This document shows, piece by piece, positions 17,370 to 28,410 of a stretch of 64,000 nucleotides of DNA (the first letter of the stretch is position 1; every line of letters starts with the position of its first letter). The notes below the pieces were generated by a model. The model had not been told where the DNA came from and searched no databases. It worked only from the letters and a program-made list of their open reading frames with translations. This stretch comes from Anagrus nilaparvatae (taxonomy: Eukaryota; Arthropoda; Insecta; Hymenoptera; Mymaridae), in NCBI GenBank assembly GCA_022575985.1, contig JAKSXM010000014.1:13082001-13146000 (forward strand). The letters run 5' to 3'. A program made the position numbers and the translations under genes.

Positions 17370-18265
17370 GTGCAAATAAATAAATTAGAAATGGATGCAA
17401 AATTAGTTATTGGTACATTGACAGGAAAGAATAACTATATTGCCTGGCGCTTTAAGCTAAATTTAGTGTTACGCTCTAAAGAAATGTACGACATAGCAAC
17501 AGGTGAGAAACCGAAGCCGGCCGACACTGACGCAAGTTACGCAAGCTGGTGTAAGAAAGATTTAGATGCGCAAACGCTGATTGGTTTAAATGTAGATGAA
17601 AATATTGCATTAAAGTTGCATGTATGCACGTCAGAATCAAAAATGTTAGAAAGACTTGAAACTTTGTATGGAAGTAAGGCACAATCATCGAAAGACGGAC
17701 TGCGTGCAAAATTTTTCAGTTTTGAGTATGATAGTTCAAAGGGTGCAGTTGACAATTGTATGGAAATCGACAATTTAGTACAGGAATTACGTGCTACAGG
17801 TAAAGAAATCAAAGACGAGTGGGTAATATCCCGTATTTTAAATTGTTTACCGGAAAGCTTTAGTCATTTTCATTCAGCATGGGACTCGACGGTATCGACA
17901 GATAAAACAATACCGAAATTGATGGAAAGATTGCAGCAAGAAGAATTACGTATGCAGAAAGGTGATTCAAAGGTTGCAGAAAATGCATTTTTATCAAAAG
18001 GCCAAGTAAGGAACCAGCCAAAGAAATCATCAAGTCAAGGTCAGTCTAGTCAGAAACCAACAAATCAAACCAAATGTTTCAAGTGCAATAAGTTTGGCCA
18101 TAAAAAGAAAGATTGTAGAGGTAAGCCTTGTCAGGAATATATTGATTACTGTAAAAGAAATTATACATATATGTATATTACATAAATTATATGTAATAAT
18201 TGCAAGGAACATGGGCATTTTGCGAAAGAGTGTCCTAAAAATGAAAAATCAGATGCGAAAGCTTT
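17370..18265 (+). pseudogene. gag: copia gag with in-frame stop between two zinc knuckles
   Basis: The frame encodes a typical copia Gag (GTLTGKNNYIAWRFKL near the start, a UBN2-type helical region). Its CCHC knuckle CFKCNKFGHKKKDC lies near residue 235. TAA at 18183-18185 interrupts the frame, and a second knuckle CNNCKEHGHFAKEC follows in the same frame at 18198-18239. The stop lies in an AT-rich patch with repeated ATATGTA, which suggests local slippage or duplication. Gag and pol share one frame, as in copia-type elements. Confidence 0.85.
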
Positions 18266-21200
18266 TGTGTCAGTCAGTTTATCGTCAGCAGCTGTAGATA
18301 AAGTAAGTCTCGACAGTGAATCATGGTACATGGACAGTGCGGCAACCCATCATATGACTGGAAATTTGAATTGGCTATCAAATTTAAAACCATTGCAAGA
18401 ATCTATACAGGTGAAAATTGGAGACTCCACCTTGTTAGAAGCCGTAAGTACGGGAAATGTATATTTATCTGCTTTTGATGGAGAAAAATGGTACGAAATA
18501 GTTTTGAAAGATGTTTTATTTGTACCAAAATTATCATTTAATTTATTTTCGACAACGGCAGTATTTGATAAGGGCTACACCTTAAGAGCAGATGCAGATA
18601 AGTCAGAAATATTAGAAAATGGCAAGCCAGTTATAGTCGCTGAAAGAAGTGGAGGACTATTTCGCATGAAATTTGAAAGAAAAGTAGAACAGGCCCTGTC
18701 TGCAGTTTCAATTAAAACATGGCATGAACGTCTAGCTCATCAAAACGTAAGGTATGTCAGAGACATTTTAAAGAAAAATAATATTGCCTATGTAGATGAC
18801 TGGAATGGTTACGTATGTGAAGGCTGTATTTATGGAAAGCAATGTCAGGTATCCCATAAATCCAACCCAGTGACGGCTGAAAAATGTCTGTATGTCGTTC
18901 ATGTTGATATCGGAGAAATGAATGTCTTATCCCTTGGAGGAAATAAATATTTCCTGATGTTCAAGGATGATTATAGTCATTTTAGAACTGTGTATTTTCT
19001 AAAGAAAAAGTCTGAAGCTGTCGGAAAATTGGAAATTTTCTTGAACTTGGTAGAAAATCAATTTAATCGCAAGGTAAAAATTCTAAAATCAGACAATGGG
19101 ACAGAAATAAAGAATGCAAAAAGTAAAGATATATTTGAAAAATTAGGTATTTTTCACGAAAGGTCTACAAGCCATACACCACAGCAAAATGGCAGAATCG
19201 AAAGGGAGATGCGCACAATTGTAGAAGCTGCTCGAGCTGAAATTTACGCAGAAAATTTAGGGCTGAACTTATGGGCAGAAGCTATAAGTTACTCCATATT
19301 CACCATAAATCAGACAGGTACAAGCTCAGTGGAAGGTGTAAGTCCAGCTGAACTATGGTTTGGTCATCTTGTAGACATAAATTATATGAAACCATTTGGA
19401 TGTGAGTGCTATGCATGGATTCATAAATCTGGTCGTAAGAAGCTTGATAAAAGAAGTCAAAAAGAAGTATTTGTAGGTTATGACATAGAAGAGCATGGGT
19501 ACAGAGTATACTTGCCTGAGAAGCACGAAGTTATCGCATCATGCAATGTAAAATTTGATGAAAAACTGTATCCTCGTCAAGAAAATTTTGTAGAAATGAA
19601 TTTAGATGGTGAAAATTCTGAAGATAAAAATAAAAGCTTTGAAGATCAGGAGGAGAATCAAACAGAAAGTGACAGCGAAAGTGATAATAGTCTTATAGAC
19701 AATATTGAAGACAATGCAAATCCACCTGGTCGAAATTTAAGAAACAGAAATTTGTTGAAGCCTCATCCAAAATATAATGATTATGTAAGTTTTATTGGAG
19801 AAGTAGAGGACATACCAGTCGACAAAGCTTTAAATGATCCAGAATGGAAAGAGCCTATGAATGAAGAGATAAAATCACTGAAAGAAAAGAAGACTTGGGT
19901 ACTTACTGATTTGCCCAAAGGACGTAAGCCTCTCTCTTGCAAATGGGTCTTACGTAGAAAAAGTGATGGTCGTCGAAAAGCTAGATTAGTAATAAGAGGA
20001 TTCGATCAACGTCAAGGTATTGACTATACTGATACCTTTGCTCCGGTAGCTCGATATGGGAGCATAAGGTTATTGCTGAGTTACGCAGCAGGAGGAGATT
20101 ATTTTATCAAAACATTTGATATAAAGACAGCCTTTTTAAACGGCGATTTGTCAGAAGAAATTTATATGAATCAGCCGAGAGGATTTGAAGATGGCTCAAA
20201 TAAAGTCTGCAGATTGTTGAAAAGTTTGTATGGACTTAAGCAGGCTCCTAAGTCCTGGAATACAAAATTGAACAGCTATTTAACTAAATTGAAGTTTGAA
20301 GCAACCGATGATGATCCTTGTCTGTTTTACAATGAATCAAGGACTATTATGATGGCTATTTTTGTTGATGATGGATTAATCATTGGTAAGAGCAAGATAG
20401 ATATTGAAAATTTTCTTAAAAACTTAGGACAGGAAGTTGAATTGACTTCTGAATGGCCCAAGAACGGAAAAGTTCATTATCTTGGAATGGAGATAAGTCT
20501 GATGGAAAATGGCATGTTTTTAAATCAACCAAAGTATAAAAATAAAATTTTGGAACACTTTGGATTTTCACGTTCATACGATGCCAGTACACCTATGGAA
20601 CCTGGTATGGTAACAAGTAAGTTAGTAAATGACAAAGATTTGGTTGGAAAACCGTATCGAGAAGCAGTAGGTAGTCTGCTGTATCTATCAACGATGTCAC
20701 GTCCAGATATATGCTATGCTGTAAAGTCGTTAAGTATGTAATCCGAAAGCAAGCCACTGGAAGACGGTTGAACGAGTATTTCGCTACTTGAAAGGGACTG
20801 TACACTATTTCCATTCTTTAATGAAGACAGCAAGCTTCAAGTTTTTACGGATGCAAACTATGGAGGTGATGATGAAGACATGTGTTCAATCAGTGGAGTA
20901 TTAGTCGAAAAAGGAGGTCCAATTGTATGGTTTGCTCAAAAACAGAAAGTTGTGAAGGCGAAAAATGTTATTGGAGAGGAGGATGTTACATCTATTTCCT
21001 CAGCTGAAGCTGAATATAGAGCAGCAGTTGCAGGCATTCAAGAAATTAGTTGGATACGTCGAATAGCAGAAGAAATGTTTTTAGAAGATATTAGTAAACC
21101 AACAAGTTTTCTTATAGACAACCAGGCTGCTATAAATATGTTACAACGAGTAGAAGATGGTAAGATTACGAAGAGCAAGAAACATATAGAAATAAAGAGG

Positions 21201-21359
21201 AAATTTGTGATTCGCCATGTAAGTATAACAATCGATCCAACTTACATCAAGTCAGCAGAACAGGTAGCAGATATATTCACAAAGCCGCTTAGCAAGAAAC
21301 CATTTACCTATTTGAGGGCAAAACTACTCAAGGAGGAGTGTTGGGTTTCTAAAGTATAA
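18186..21359 (+). pseudogene. pol: copia pol (PR-INT-RT-RNase H), frame-shifted near the RT/RNase H border
   Basis: Domains in order: protease with WYMDSAATHHMTG; integrase HHCC (WHERLAHQN ... CEGCIYGKQ) and core (VDIGEM, LKSDNGTE, the QQNGRIERE glutamate); RT with ARLVIRGFDQ, TAFLNG and FVDDGLI at about 20370; RNase H with ISSAEAEYRAA and KHIEIKRKFVIRH. This INT-before-RT order defines Ty1/copia. The main frame stops at 20739-20741. The following stretch (SHWKTVERVFRYLKG) is coded in another frame until about 20800, after which the original frame resumes to 21359, so two compensating indels are present. Confidence 0.92.
21330..21338 (+). promoter_or_regulatory. Polypurine tract of copia element
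   Basis: AAGGAGGAG lies directly before the TG of the 3' LTR, as expected for plus-strand priming. Confidence 0.75.
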
Positions 21360-21683
21360 TTTAGATCTTAGAGAGTGCGCCACGTTATGGTGTTTCTTAT
21401 TATGAGTAGTTTTTATAGAGTATATATGTATATGTATTACAGAGGGGAAATATCATGTATGAGATATATATATTTAGATGAGTCAGTCAAACTGTAAAGC
21501 TTTAGATAGTCAGTATAAAGTCAGTATAAGAAAGTGAATAAATAAGACATTATTAAGTAATTAATTATTAAGTTAAAACTATCATATTTTTGTAATAAGT
21601 AAAATAAAGTTTCATACGTTTTTCTAAGTAAAATAAAGGCTTAAACTTATTTCCACTGTATAAAAATAAATGAAATTACAACA
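21339..21683 (+). repeat. 3' LTR of copia element
   Basis: 345 bp; differs from the 5' LTR at about five positions (for example TATTACAG against TATTATAG, and GTAATAAGT against GTAATTAGT). Confidence 0.93.
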
Positions 21684-21988
21684 TAGCCCCAAAATTCCCT
21701 TTGGAATGAATGCAGGGCTTTTTGCATATCTTTACAAGATATAAAAGTATGTTTTCAGTAAAAAGCTTTTAAAAAAGCTTCTTGGATTTTGTAAAAATTT
21801 GTATAGCTAAAAACCGAAAATTCCCATGTTATTTAAATGGGAAACTTCAAGTGCTCGGCGGCACGGGTTAAAAAAAATCGAAAATCAAAATCCTTGTAGC
21901 TGGGGGTTTTTTATGACCAAAATATTCAAAAAAAATGGGGGGAGCCAAAAAATATGGAAAAATAAAAAATAAGACACAGTGTAGTATA

Positions 21989-22239
21989 CACTGAAAAAAA
22001 ATCCGGTTGTAGCTACCGAAATTTTTTATCTTGTCAAACAATTTAAAACGTAAAGAAAATTAAACAAAAATTTTTATCCCGGTTTCTTGGGATATGCATA
22101 TATCGTTATGATGAGATTTAAGAAATTTTTTGAAAGAAAAGGAAAAATGTTTTTTAAATTTTCTTTACGTTTCAAGTCATTTGCAATTGTTTGCAAAGAA
22201 AAAAAATTCCGCTTGTGGCTAGCGGAATTTTTTTGAGTG
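21989..22239. mobile_element. 251-bp MITE with TA duplication
   Basis: Starts CACTGAAAAAAAATCCG and ends CGGAATTTTTTTGAGTG, with arms that stay complementary for about 75 bp (ACGTAAAGAAAATT against AATTTTCTTTACGT). It is flanked by TA on both sides, so it is Tc1/mariner-like by target choice, and non-coding. Confidence 0.75.
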
Positions 22240-22273
22240 TATGTTTATATAATAATTGCAATTTTTGTTTCAG

Positions 22274-22776
22274 TCAAATTAATAGACGTGATTAGTGAAG
22301 CTAAATTGAATATTAAAAGAACTGAAATAAATAACCTATATGTAAAGACAGTTTCTAAAAAATTCAAAGAAAAGAATAAAAAGATAAGGGATTACTGGAT
22401 GGAATTGATGAGAAACCAGAGTTCCAAAAAAATTGACAAATTTCTCAATGAAATGTCTTCTGTTAACGAACTAAAGGCTGCATTTGATTATAATGAACAA
22501 GAAGAAGAAAATGATACAAGCAGTAGAGAAGACGAAGTTGAGAAAAATAATGGAGTTGATCAAAATAAAGATGATGAAGATAGCAGCAGTGAGGAAGATG
22601 AAAATAATGAAAGTGACACAAATGAAGATAAAGATGAAGAAAGTGAAGAAGATGAAGATGGCGAAAGTGAAAACGATGAAGAAGATGAAGATGCTTTCAG
22701 TGAAGAAGAAGTTGTGGTTAAAACAAAGGAGATAACAGATGACAAACCATTGAGAAAAAAATTTAAAAAAAGCTAA
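22274..22776 (+). CDS. Probable last exon of an acidic nuclear-type protein
   Basis: A pyrimidine tract with CAG at 22271-22273 looks like an acceptor; after it the frame is open for 167 codons to a TAA. The first 75 residues are basic and helical (TVSKKFKEKNKKIRDYW, RNQSSKKIDKFLNEM). The remainder is a long Glu/Asp/Ser tract ending in the basic KPLRKKFKKS. A track ATG at 22237 falls inside the neighbouring MITE, so I prefer the spliced start. The piece sits between a MITE and two foldback copies, so it may be the remnant of a host gene or a captured exon; no upstream exon was found. Acidic-basic proteins of this kind are common in chromatin and nucleolar roles, but no family is recognised. 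Confidence 0.4.
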
Positions 22777-22871
22777 ATTTAAAATTATAAAAAAAAATTT
22801 ACTGAAAACTTTTATCTTATCATATAATTTCTTAAAATGCTAGTAAATTTTTTTATTATAAATATATATTA

Positions 22872-24268
22872 GACTGTGTCTTATTTTTTATTTTTAGACA
22901 TTTTTTGGCTCCCCCCATTTTTTTCGAATATTTTGGTCATAAAAAACCTCCAGCTCCAAGGATTTTGATTTTCGATTTTTTTAACCCGTGCCGCCGAGCA
23001 CTTGAAGTTTCCCATTTAAATAACATGGGAATTTCGAGGTATTAGCTTTGTAAATTTTTATAAATTTTTAAATATATTTTAAGAAGCTAGTTATTGCTGG
23101 AAAACATACTTTCCTATATTGAAAAGACATGCAAATAGCCCTGCATTCATTCCAAAGGGAATTCTGGGCCTAAATCGCAAATTTACATGTTGGCTAAATC
23201 TTATAAAATAGGGTTTTTCGGTAATTTTCGATAAAACGCTGCAACCTCAAAAATTGACCAAAATACTTCTGGTTGGTCTCATTTTTTTTGGTGTAAGTGT
23301 CACCTTTTAAACGCTGCAAACCGCGTTCTTTTAAAATTGATTCTCTCATCACTATAGCCAATTAACCTAAAGGTAATTTTCGACTAAAAATGACCAATTT
23401 TTAAATTTTTTTAAATTGCTGTCTAAATTGTAATTTTTGACAAAATTGAGCTTTATAGGTCTTAAAAATTGTCTGCAATTTTCAAATTTCCAAAAATTCT
23501 TTACTCACCGCTTTTCAATAAGTTATTAATCAGAGATGATAATTTAAAGTCAGAGTCCCAATTTTAGGGTTTAAAGAAAAAGTCAATTTTTATAATTAAC
23601 TTTGGAAAGCGATATCTTAAAAACTATTTCAAGAAAACAGACGAATAAAGAATTTTTGGAAACTTGAAGCTTGTAGAAAATTTTTTAGGCCTGTGAAACT
23701 TAATTTTGTCAAAAATTATAATTTTGGCAGCAGTTTAAACAAATTTAAAAATTGGTCATTTAGGGTCAAAAATTACCAGTAGGTTAATTGACTATAGTGC
23801 TGAGAAAATCAGTGATAAAAATATACGGTTTACAACTATTGAAAGGTGATACTTAGAGAAAAAAAAGTAGCCCTACCAGAAGTGTTTTGGTAAATTTTTG
23901 AGGTTGCAGTGTTTTATCGAAAATTACCGAAAAACCCTGTTTTATAAGATTTAGCCAACATGTTAATTTGCGATTTAGGCCCAGAAGTCCCATTGGAATG
24001 AATCGAGGGTGGTTTTCATGTCTTTACAACATATAAAAGTATGTTTTCCAGCAATAACTAGCTTCTTAAAACATATTGCGGCCTCTGTAAAAATTTATGA
24101 AGCTAAACCTCGAAATTCCCATGTTATTTAAATGGGAAATTTCAAGTGCTCGGCGGCACGGGTTAAAAAAATCAAAATCCTTGGAGCTGGGGGTTTTTTA
24201 TGACCAAAATATTCGAAAAAAAATGGGGGGAGCCAAAAAATATCATAAAAAAAAAATAAGACACAGTC
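22872..24268. mobile_element. Foldback element copy 2, complete (1397 bp)
   Basis: Termini GACTGTGTCTTATTTTTTA and the complementary TAAGACACAGTC are flanked by TA at 22870-22871 and 24269-24270. Nearly the whole length is self-complementary, with the centre near 23570-23600. It carries the subterminal AACCCGTGCCGCCGAGCAC block in both arms. No ORF of transposase type is visible, so it is non-autonomous. Confidence 0.85.
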
Positions 24269-24269
24269 T

Positions 24270-25340
24270 AGTATATATATATGGGTCAATTTAAACTTAA
24301 CTGGGATAAGCATGGTCGAATCTTCAAATCGGTCCGAAAGTATTTTTCCCCTGAAGTAACATTAAAAATAAATCTCCATGTCAGTTTGTTGCTCATTAGG
24401 TTTATTCCTTGATTTGTGGCTGCCATTTTTGTATTTTCAACTTTTATTAAAAAAGTATCTCAAGAGAAATATCTCGAAAGTTTTCGACAGAAAACTGAGG
24501 GATAATTTTTCTTATTTTTTATTTAAAAAACTTACATAAGCAAACATTTTCTGTAGTTTTTCATCTTGGGTCCAAATAGAAAAGTTCCCATAGATTCGAT
24601 TAGGGATCTGGTATTCGTGTTAAACGTAGAATAGTATATGGATAAGAAATGCTCTAATAAAACTCAATATACTTCTAACCCATTTTGATAAAAAGCAAAA
24701 CCGCTGGTTTATTGCGTTTCAAGATTAACTTTAAATTGTAATTTTTACAATTTTGAAATTTCCCATTAAATCACGTGACTAAAAAAAAATATGACCCAAA
24801 ATTTTGATTTTTTATTTATTTGGGAATTTAATGTAATTGTATCTTTTTTATGCTTTCAAGAAAGTCCACCTTAGTGGAGTTAAAGAGACAAGTTAAAGAG
24901 ACGAGTCTTTTCGGACCTCTTTCTTTCTCTCGCGAGTTTTGTATAAGGAATTCCAAAATGTTTTGTTTATATTTATGAAAATAAACATCTAGAGCTCTGA
25001 AACTTTGTCTATGAGTTTTAATAATAATAAATTAATAATAATAATTTAAATAATAATAATTAAATTTGAACCAAATATTATCAAAATTTGTTTTGATAAT
25101 TTTGTTTGGAAGTCTTTAAAATCTCTTACGTTAAAAATTCATGTAATTTATTAAGCACGCATTGTAAAAAATTTACAAAACAGATTTTGATAATATTTGG
25201 TTAAAATATATTTTATTATTGTAAAAAAAAAACTGATAGACAAAATTTCAGAGCTCCTACATGTCTACCCTCAAGGAACAAAACTGTTAAAAACCGTTGA
25301 AAATTAATATTAATATTAATTAATATTAATTTTTTATCAT
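24270..25340. other. Intergenic AT-rich DNA with a small inverted-repeat element
   Basis: No gene is seen. About 24985-25265 is an imperfect inverted repeat (AGAGCTCTGAAACTTTGTC and the complementary GACAAAATTTCAGAGCTC) with an (AAT)n-like core. CTACCCTCAAGGAACAAAAC next to it at 25258 recurs inverted at about 33765-33790. Confidence 0.5.
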
Positions 25341-27250
25341 CAATTCTCTTATCACTATAGCCAATTAACCGAATAGTAATTTTTGGTTAAAAATGAACAA
25401 TTTTTAAATGGCTGCCAAATTTGTAATTTATTAAGAAAATGGGTTTTATAAGTCCCAAAATATTTCCACAAGCTTCAAATTTGCAAAAATTCTTTACTCT
25501 ACCTTTTTCAATTATTTTTTAATAAGATATCATAATTTGAAGTCGGAGTCCCAATTTTATGATTTTTTAAAAAAGCTCATTTTTAATGTTAACTTTGAAG
25601 AGCCATTTCTTAAAGACGACTCAAGAAAATGAGACAAGTAAAGAATTTTTGCAAATTTGAAGCTTTTAAAATTTTTTTGAGACATATAAAATCCATTTTT
25701 GTCAGAAATTACAAATTTGGCAGCAATTTAAAAATTGGCCATTTTTAGCAGAAAATTACCCTTTGGTGAATTGGCTATATTGATGTGAGAATTAGTGATA
25801 ATAAATTGCGGTTTACGGCGTTTGAAAGTTGACTCTTACAACAAAAAAATGAAATTAACTACAAGTGTTTTGGTTAACTTGTGAGGTTTAAGCGTTTCAT
25901 TGAAAATTACCAAAAAACCCTATTTTATAACTTTGAAACCTGCGTATCTAGGCGCAGAAGGCCCATTGGAATGAATAGGGTATCCGGAATGTTTTTTCAA
26001 CATAATACTGATGTATTCTAAGTTCCTAAATCGAAATTATTCTAAGACCCTGAACCCGGATTATTCAAACTCCCAAAATTGAAATTGTTCCAAGTCCTAT
26101 TTGACCCCTTCCCCTCCTTAAATCGAAGAAATTCGAACTCCTCCCTTGATTTTCAGATTTCCAGGGTACCCCCTCCCTATAAACACTTATTTTATCATGT
26201 TTCATGTTATAAAATAAATTGAAAATTTACAATTGAGTTTTATTGAATTTAATTGTAATTGTATTTAATTGAAATCAATTGTAACATCAAAAAGTTGGAT
26301 TTAATGATGACTAATTTGATCGGATTTCAATCTAATTGCTTTTTATTCCAACTAATCGTGATTTCATTCAATTGGATTTAATTGTAATTGTATTTAATTG
26401 TAATTAATGGTAATTGTATTTAACTGAAATTAATTGTAACATATAATATTTGATTTAATTATGGTTTAATGTGATCGGAGTTTAATCTATTTGCTTTTTA
26501 TTCGATTTAATCGTGATTTTATTTAATTGAATTAAATTGTAATTGAATTTAATTGTATTGTAGTTTAATTTAAATTAAAAGGATACTTCGGTCAGGGCTC
26601 CGTTCATTCCAATGGGCCTTCTGGGCCTAAAAACGCAGGGCTCAATGTTATAAAATAGGGTTTTTTGGTAATTTTCAATGAAACGCCAAAACCTCGCAAG
26701 CTAACTAAAACTCTTCTGGTTGGTCTCATTTTTTTGGTTTAAGTATCAACTTTCATACGCCATAAACCGCAATTTATTATCACTAATTCTCTCATCACTA
26801 TAGCCAATTAACCAAACGGTCATTTTTGGCTAAAAATGATGAATTTTCAAATTGCTGCCAAAGTAATTTATGAGGAAAATGGATTTTATAGATCTGAAAA
26901 AATTTGTACAAGCTTCAAGTTTACAAAACTTCTTTATTTTACCTTTTTCAATTATTTGTTAACCAGATATGATAATTTGAAGTCACAGTCACAATTTTAC
27001 GATTTTTTTAAAAAAGCTCATTTTTTATGTTAACATTGAAGAGCCATTTCTTAAAAACGAATCAAGGAAATGAGACGAGTAACAAATTTTTGGAAATTGA
27101 AGCTTTTACAAATTTTTTCAGACCAATAAAACCCATTTTCATTAGAAATTACAAATTTGGCAGCAATTTGAAAATTAATCATTTTTAGCCAAAATGACCG
27201 TTAGGTTAATTGACTATAGTGATAAGAGAATTAGTGATCTTATATAAAGA
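25340..27250. repeat. Decayed foldback relatives in inverted pair
   Basis: Two diverged palindromic units, 25340-25985 and 26595-27250, share blocks with the foldback family (CACTATAGCCAATTAACC, the GGCAGCAATTT block, CATTCCAATGGG). They face each other across a core of repeated AATTGTAATTGTATTTAATT sequence. Confidence 0.65.
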
Positions 27251-27447
27251 GTTTTTCTTGGACCACCAGTTCCATGTTTATTTTCATGCTAAATTATTAT
27301 TATTTTTATGCTAAATTCTATTTGTGAGTATAGTTTTCTTTTCTGAAAAATATTTGAATTACATTGCGTTGATCATTTCGAATTCAGAATGAGCTCAAAT
27401 TGAATTCAGAAAGCAATCTCAATTTGACTTCAAAATGAACTTTTCTT

Positions 27448-27602
27448 GAAGCTTTTACAAATTTTTTCAGACCTATAAAACCCATTTTCGTTAGAAATTA
27501 CAAATTTGGCAGCAATTTGAAAATTGGTCATTTTTAGACAAAAATGACCGTTTGGTTAATTGGCTATAGTGATGAGAGAATTAGTGATCTTATAAAAAGA
27601 AT
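27448..27602. repeat. Direct copy of a 155-bp foldback-derived segment
   Basis: The block from GAAGCTTTTACAAATTTTTT to the GAGAATTAGTGATCTTATA region repeats 27094-27246 in the same orientation with few changes. Confidence 0.65.
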
Positions 27603-27882
27603 TTTAATTTATTCTGCATAGTTTTTTTAGTTTCGAGCCACCATCTTGAAAAATCAAATAAATTTTGGGGATTATAAAAATCAAATTTTCCATCCAAGAT
27701 ACATTTTTATTTTACCCAAAAAATAATATTTAATAAAAAGAAATAATTTATTCTAAATAGTTCTATTAGTTTCGGGCCGCCATCTTGGAAAATCAAATCA
27801 ATTTTGGGTATTATAAAAATTAAATTTTCCATCCAAGATACATTTTTATTTTACCCAAAAAATAGTATCTAATAAAAAGAAT
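27596..27882. repeat. Tandem duplication, two units of about 143 bp
   Basis: Each unit contains the GCC(A/G)CCATCTTG block, AAATTTTCCATCCAAGATAC and TTTTACCCAAAAAATA. Related pieces are at about 33360-33600 and in the arms of the Mutator-like element at 34.7 and 38.0 kb. Confidence 0.7.
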
Positions 27883-28410
27883 TTTAATTAATTATGATTA
27901 TGTTTTTATTGTTTGCCTGCCATTTTGAAAAATTTTTTTTGTTTATGAAAGTATATACATTAGTTTTCTTTGATGGAAATTTGTTTTTACAGAATCCAAA
28001 AACCTTTACGAACAAGGGAATTTTATTTCTTTTAAATTTAAAAAAATTCTGTCCGCCATCTTGGAAAAACTAAAAAATTTTTTAACGATATTATTATATA
28101 ATTATTATTATTATTATTATTATTTATTGATACCAGTAATACAAATACACAATATATACATACAACGTAAATACAAATTGAACATAATGTACCATGCAGG
28201 GATTGTCAAATCAATCCGTGTGCATGTGCTGGTTCTAGTTTAATATAAAAGTATAAATAAAATAAAATGTCAATTTCTTAGAAATTATTTAAAAAAAATA
28301 AGAAAAGAAATAAATATATTATATAATTTAAGATTATTAAAATTTATATACAATATAAAGAAAATAGCTGAATAAATTCTTACTGCAGATATTAAAGATT
28401 TAGAGTAGCA

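Larger units (their letters stand above)
16871..21688 (+). mobile_element. Complete Ty1/copia element with TAGCC target duplication
   Basis: Two 345-bp LTRs (16876-17220, 21339-21683) bound the element, and TAGCC is duplicated at 16871-16875 and 21684-21688. A primer site follows the first LTR and a purine tract precedes the second. The LTRs differ at about 5 positions, so the insertion is young. The coding part has one in-frame stop and a frame-shifted stretch, so this copy is defective. Confidence 0.93.
15820..21981. mobile_element. Foldback element copy 1, interrupted
   Basis: Pieces 15820-16875 and 21684-21981 are the two arms of one long inverted repeat, almost the same as copy 2 at 22872-24268. 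The right terminus ends in ACACAGTG followed by TA. The left terminus is missing because the LTR retroelement inserted next to the CCCCC at 15820. The copia element at 16876-21683 inserted into the right arm, and its TAGCC duplication lies within the repeat. No transposase ORF is seen. Confidence 0.8.

Noticed and set aside
22560..22745. Serine-rich minus-strand ORF
   Set aside because: It is the complement of the Glu/Asp-coding tract of the acidic exon; low-complexity antisense shadow.
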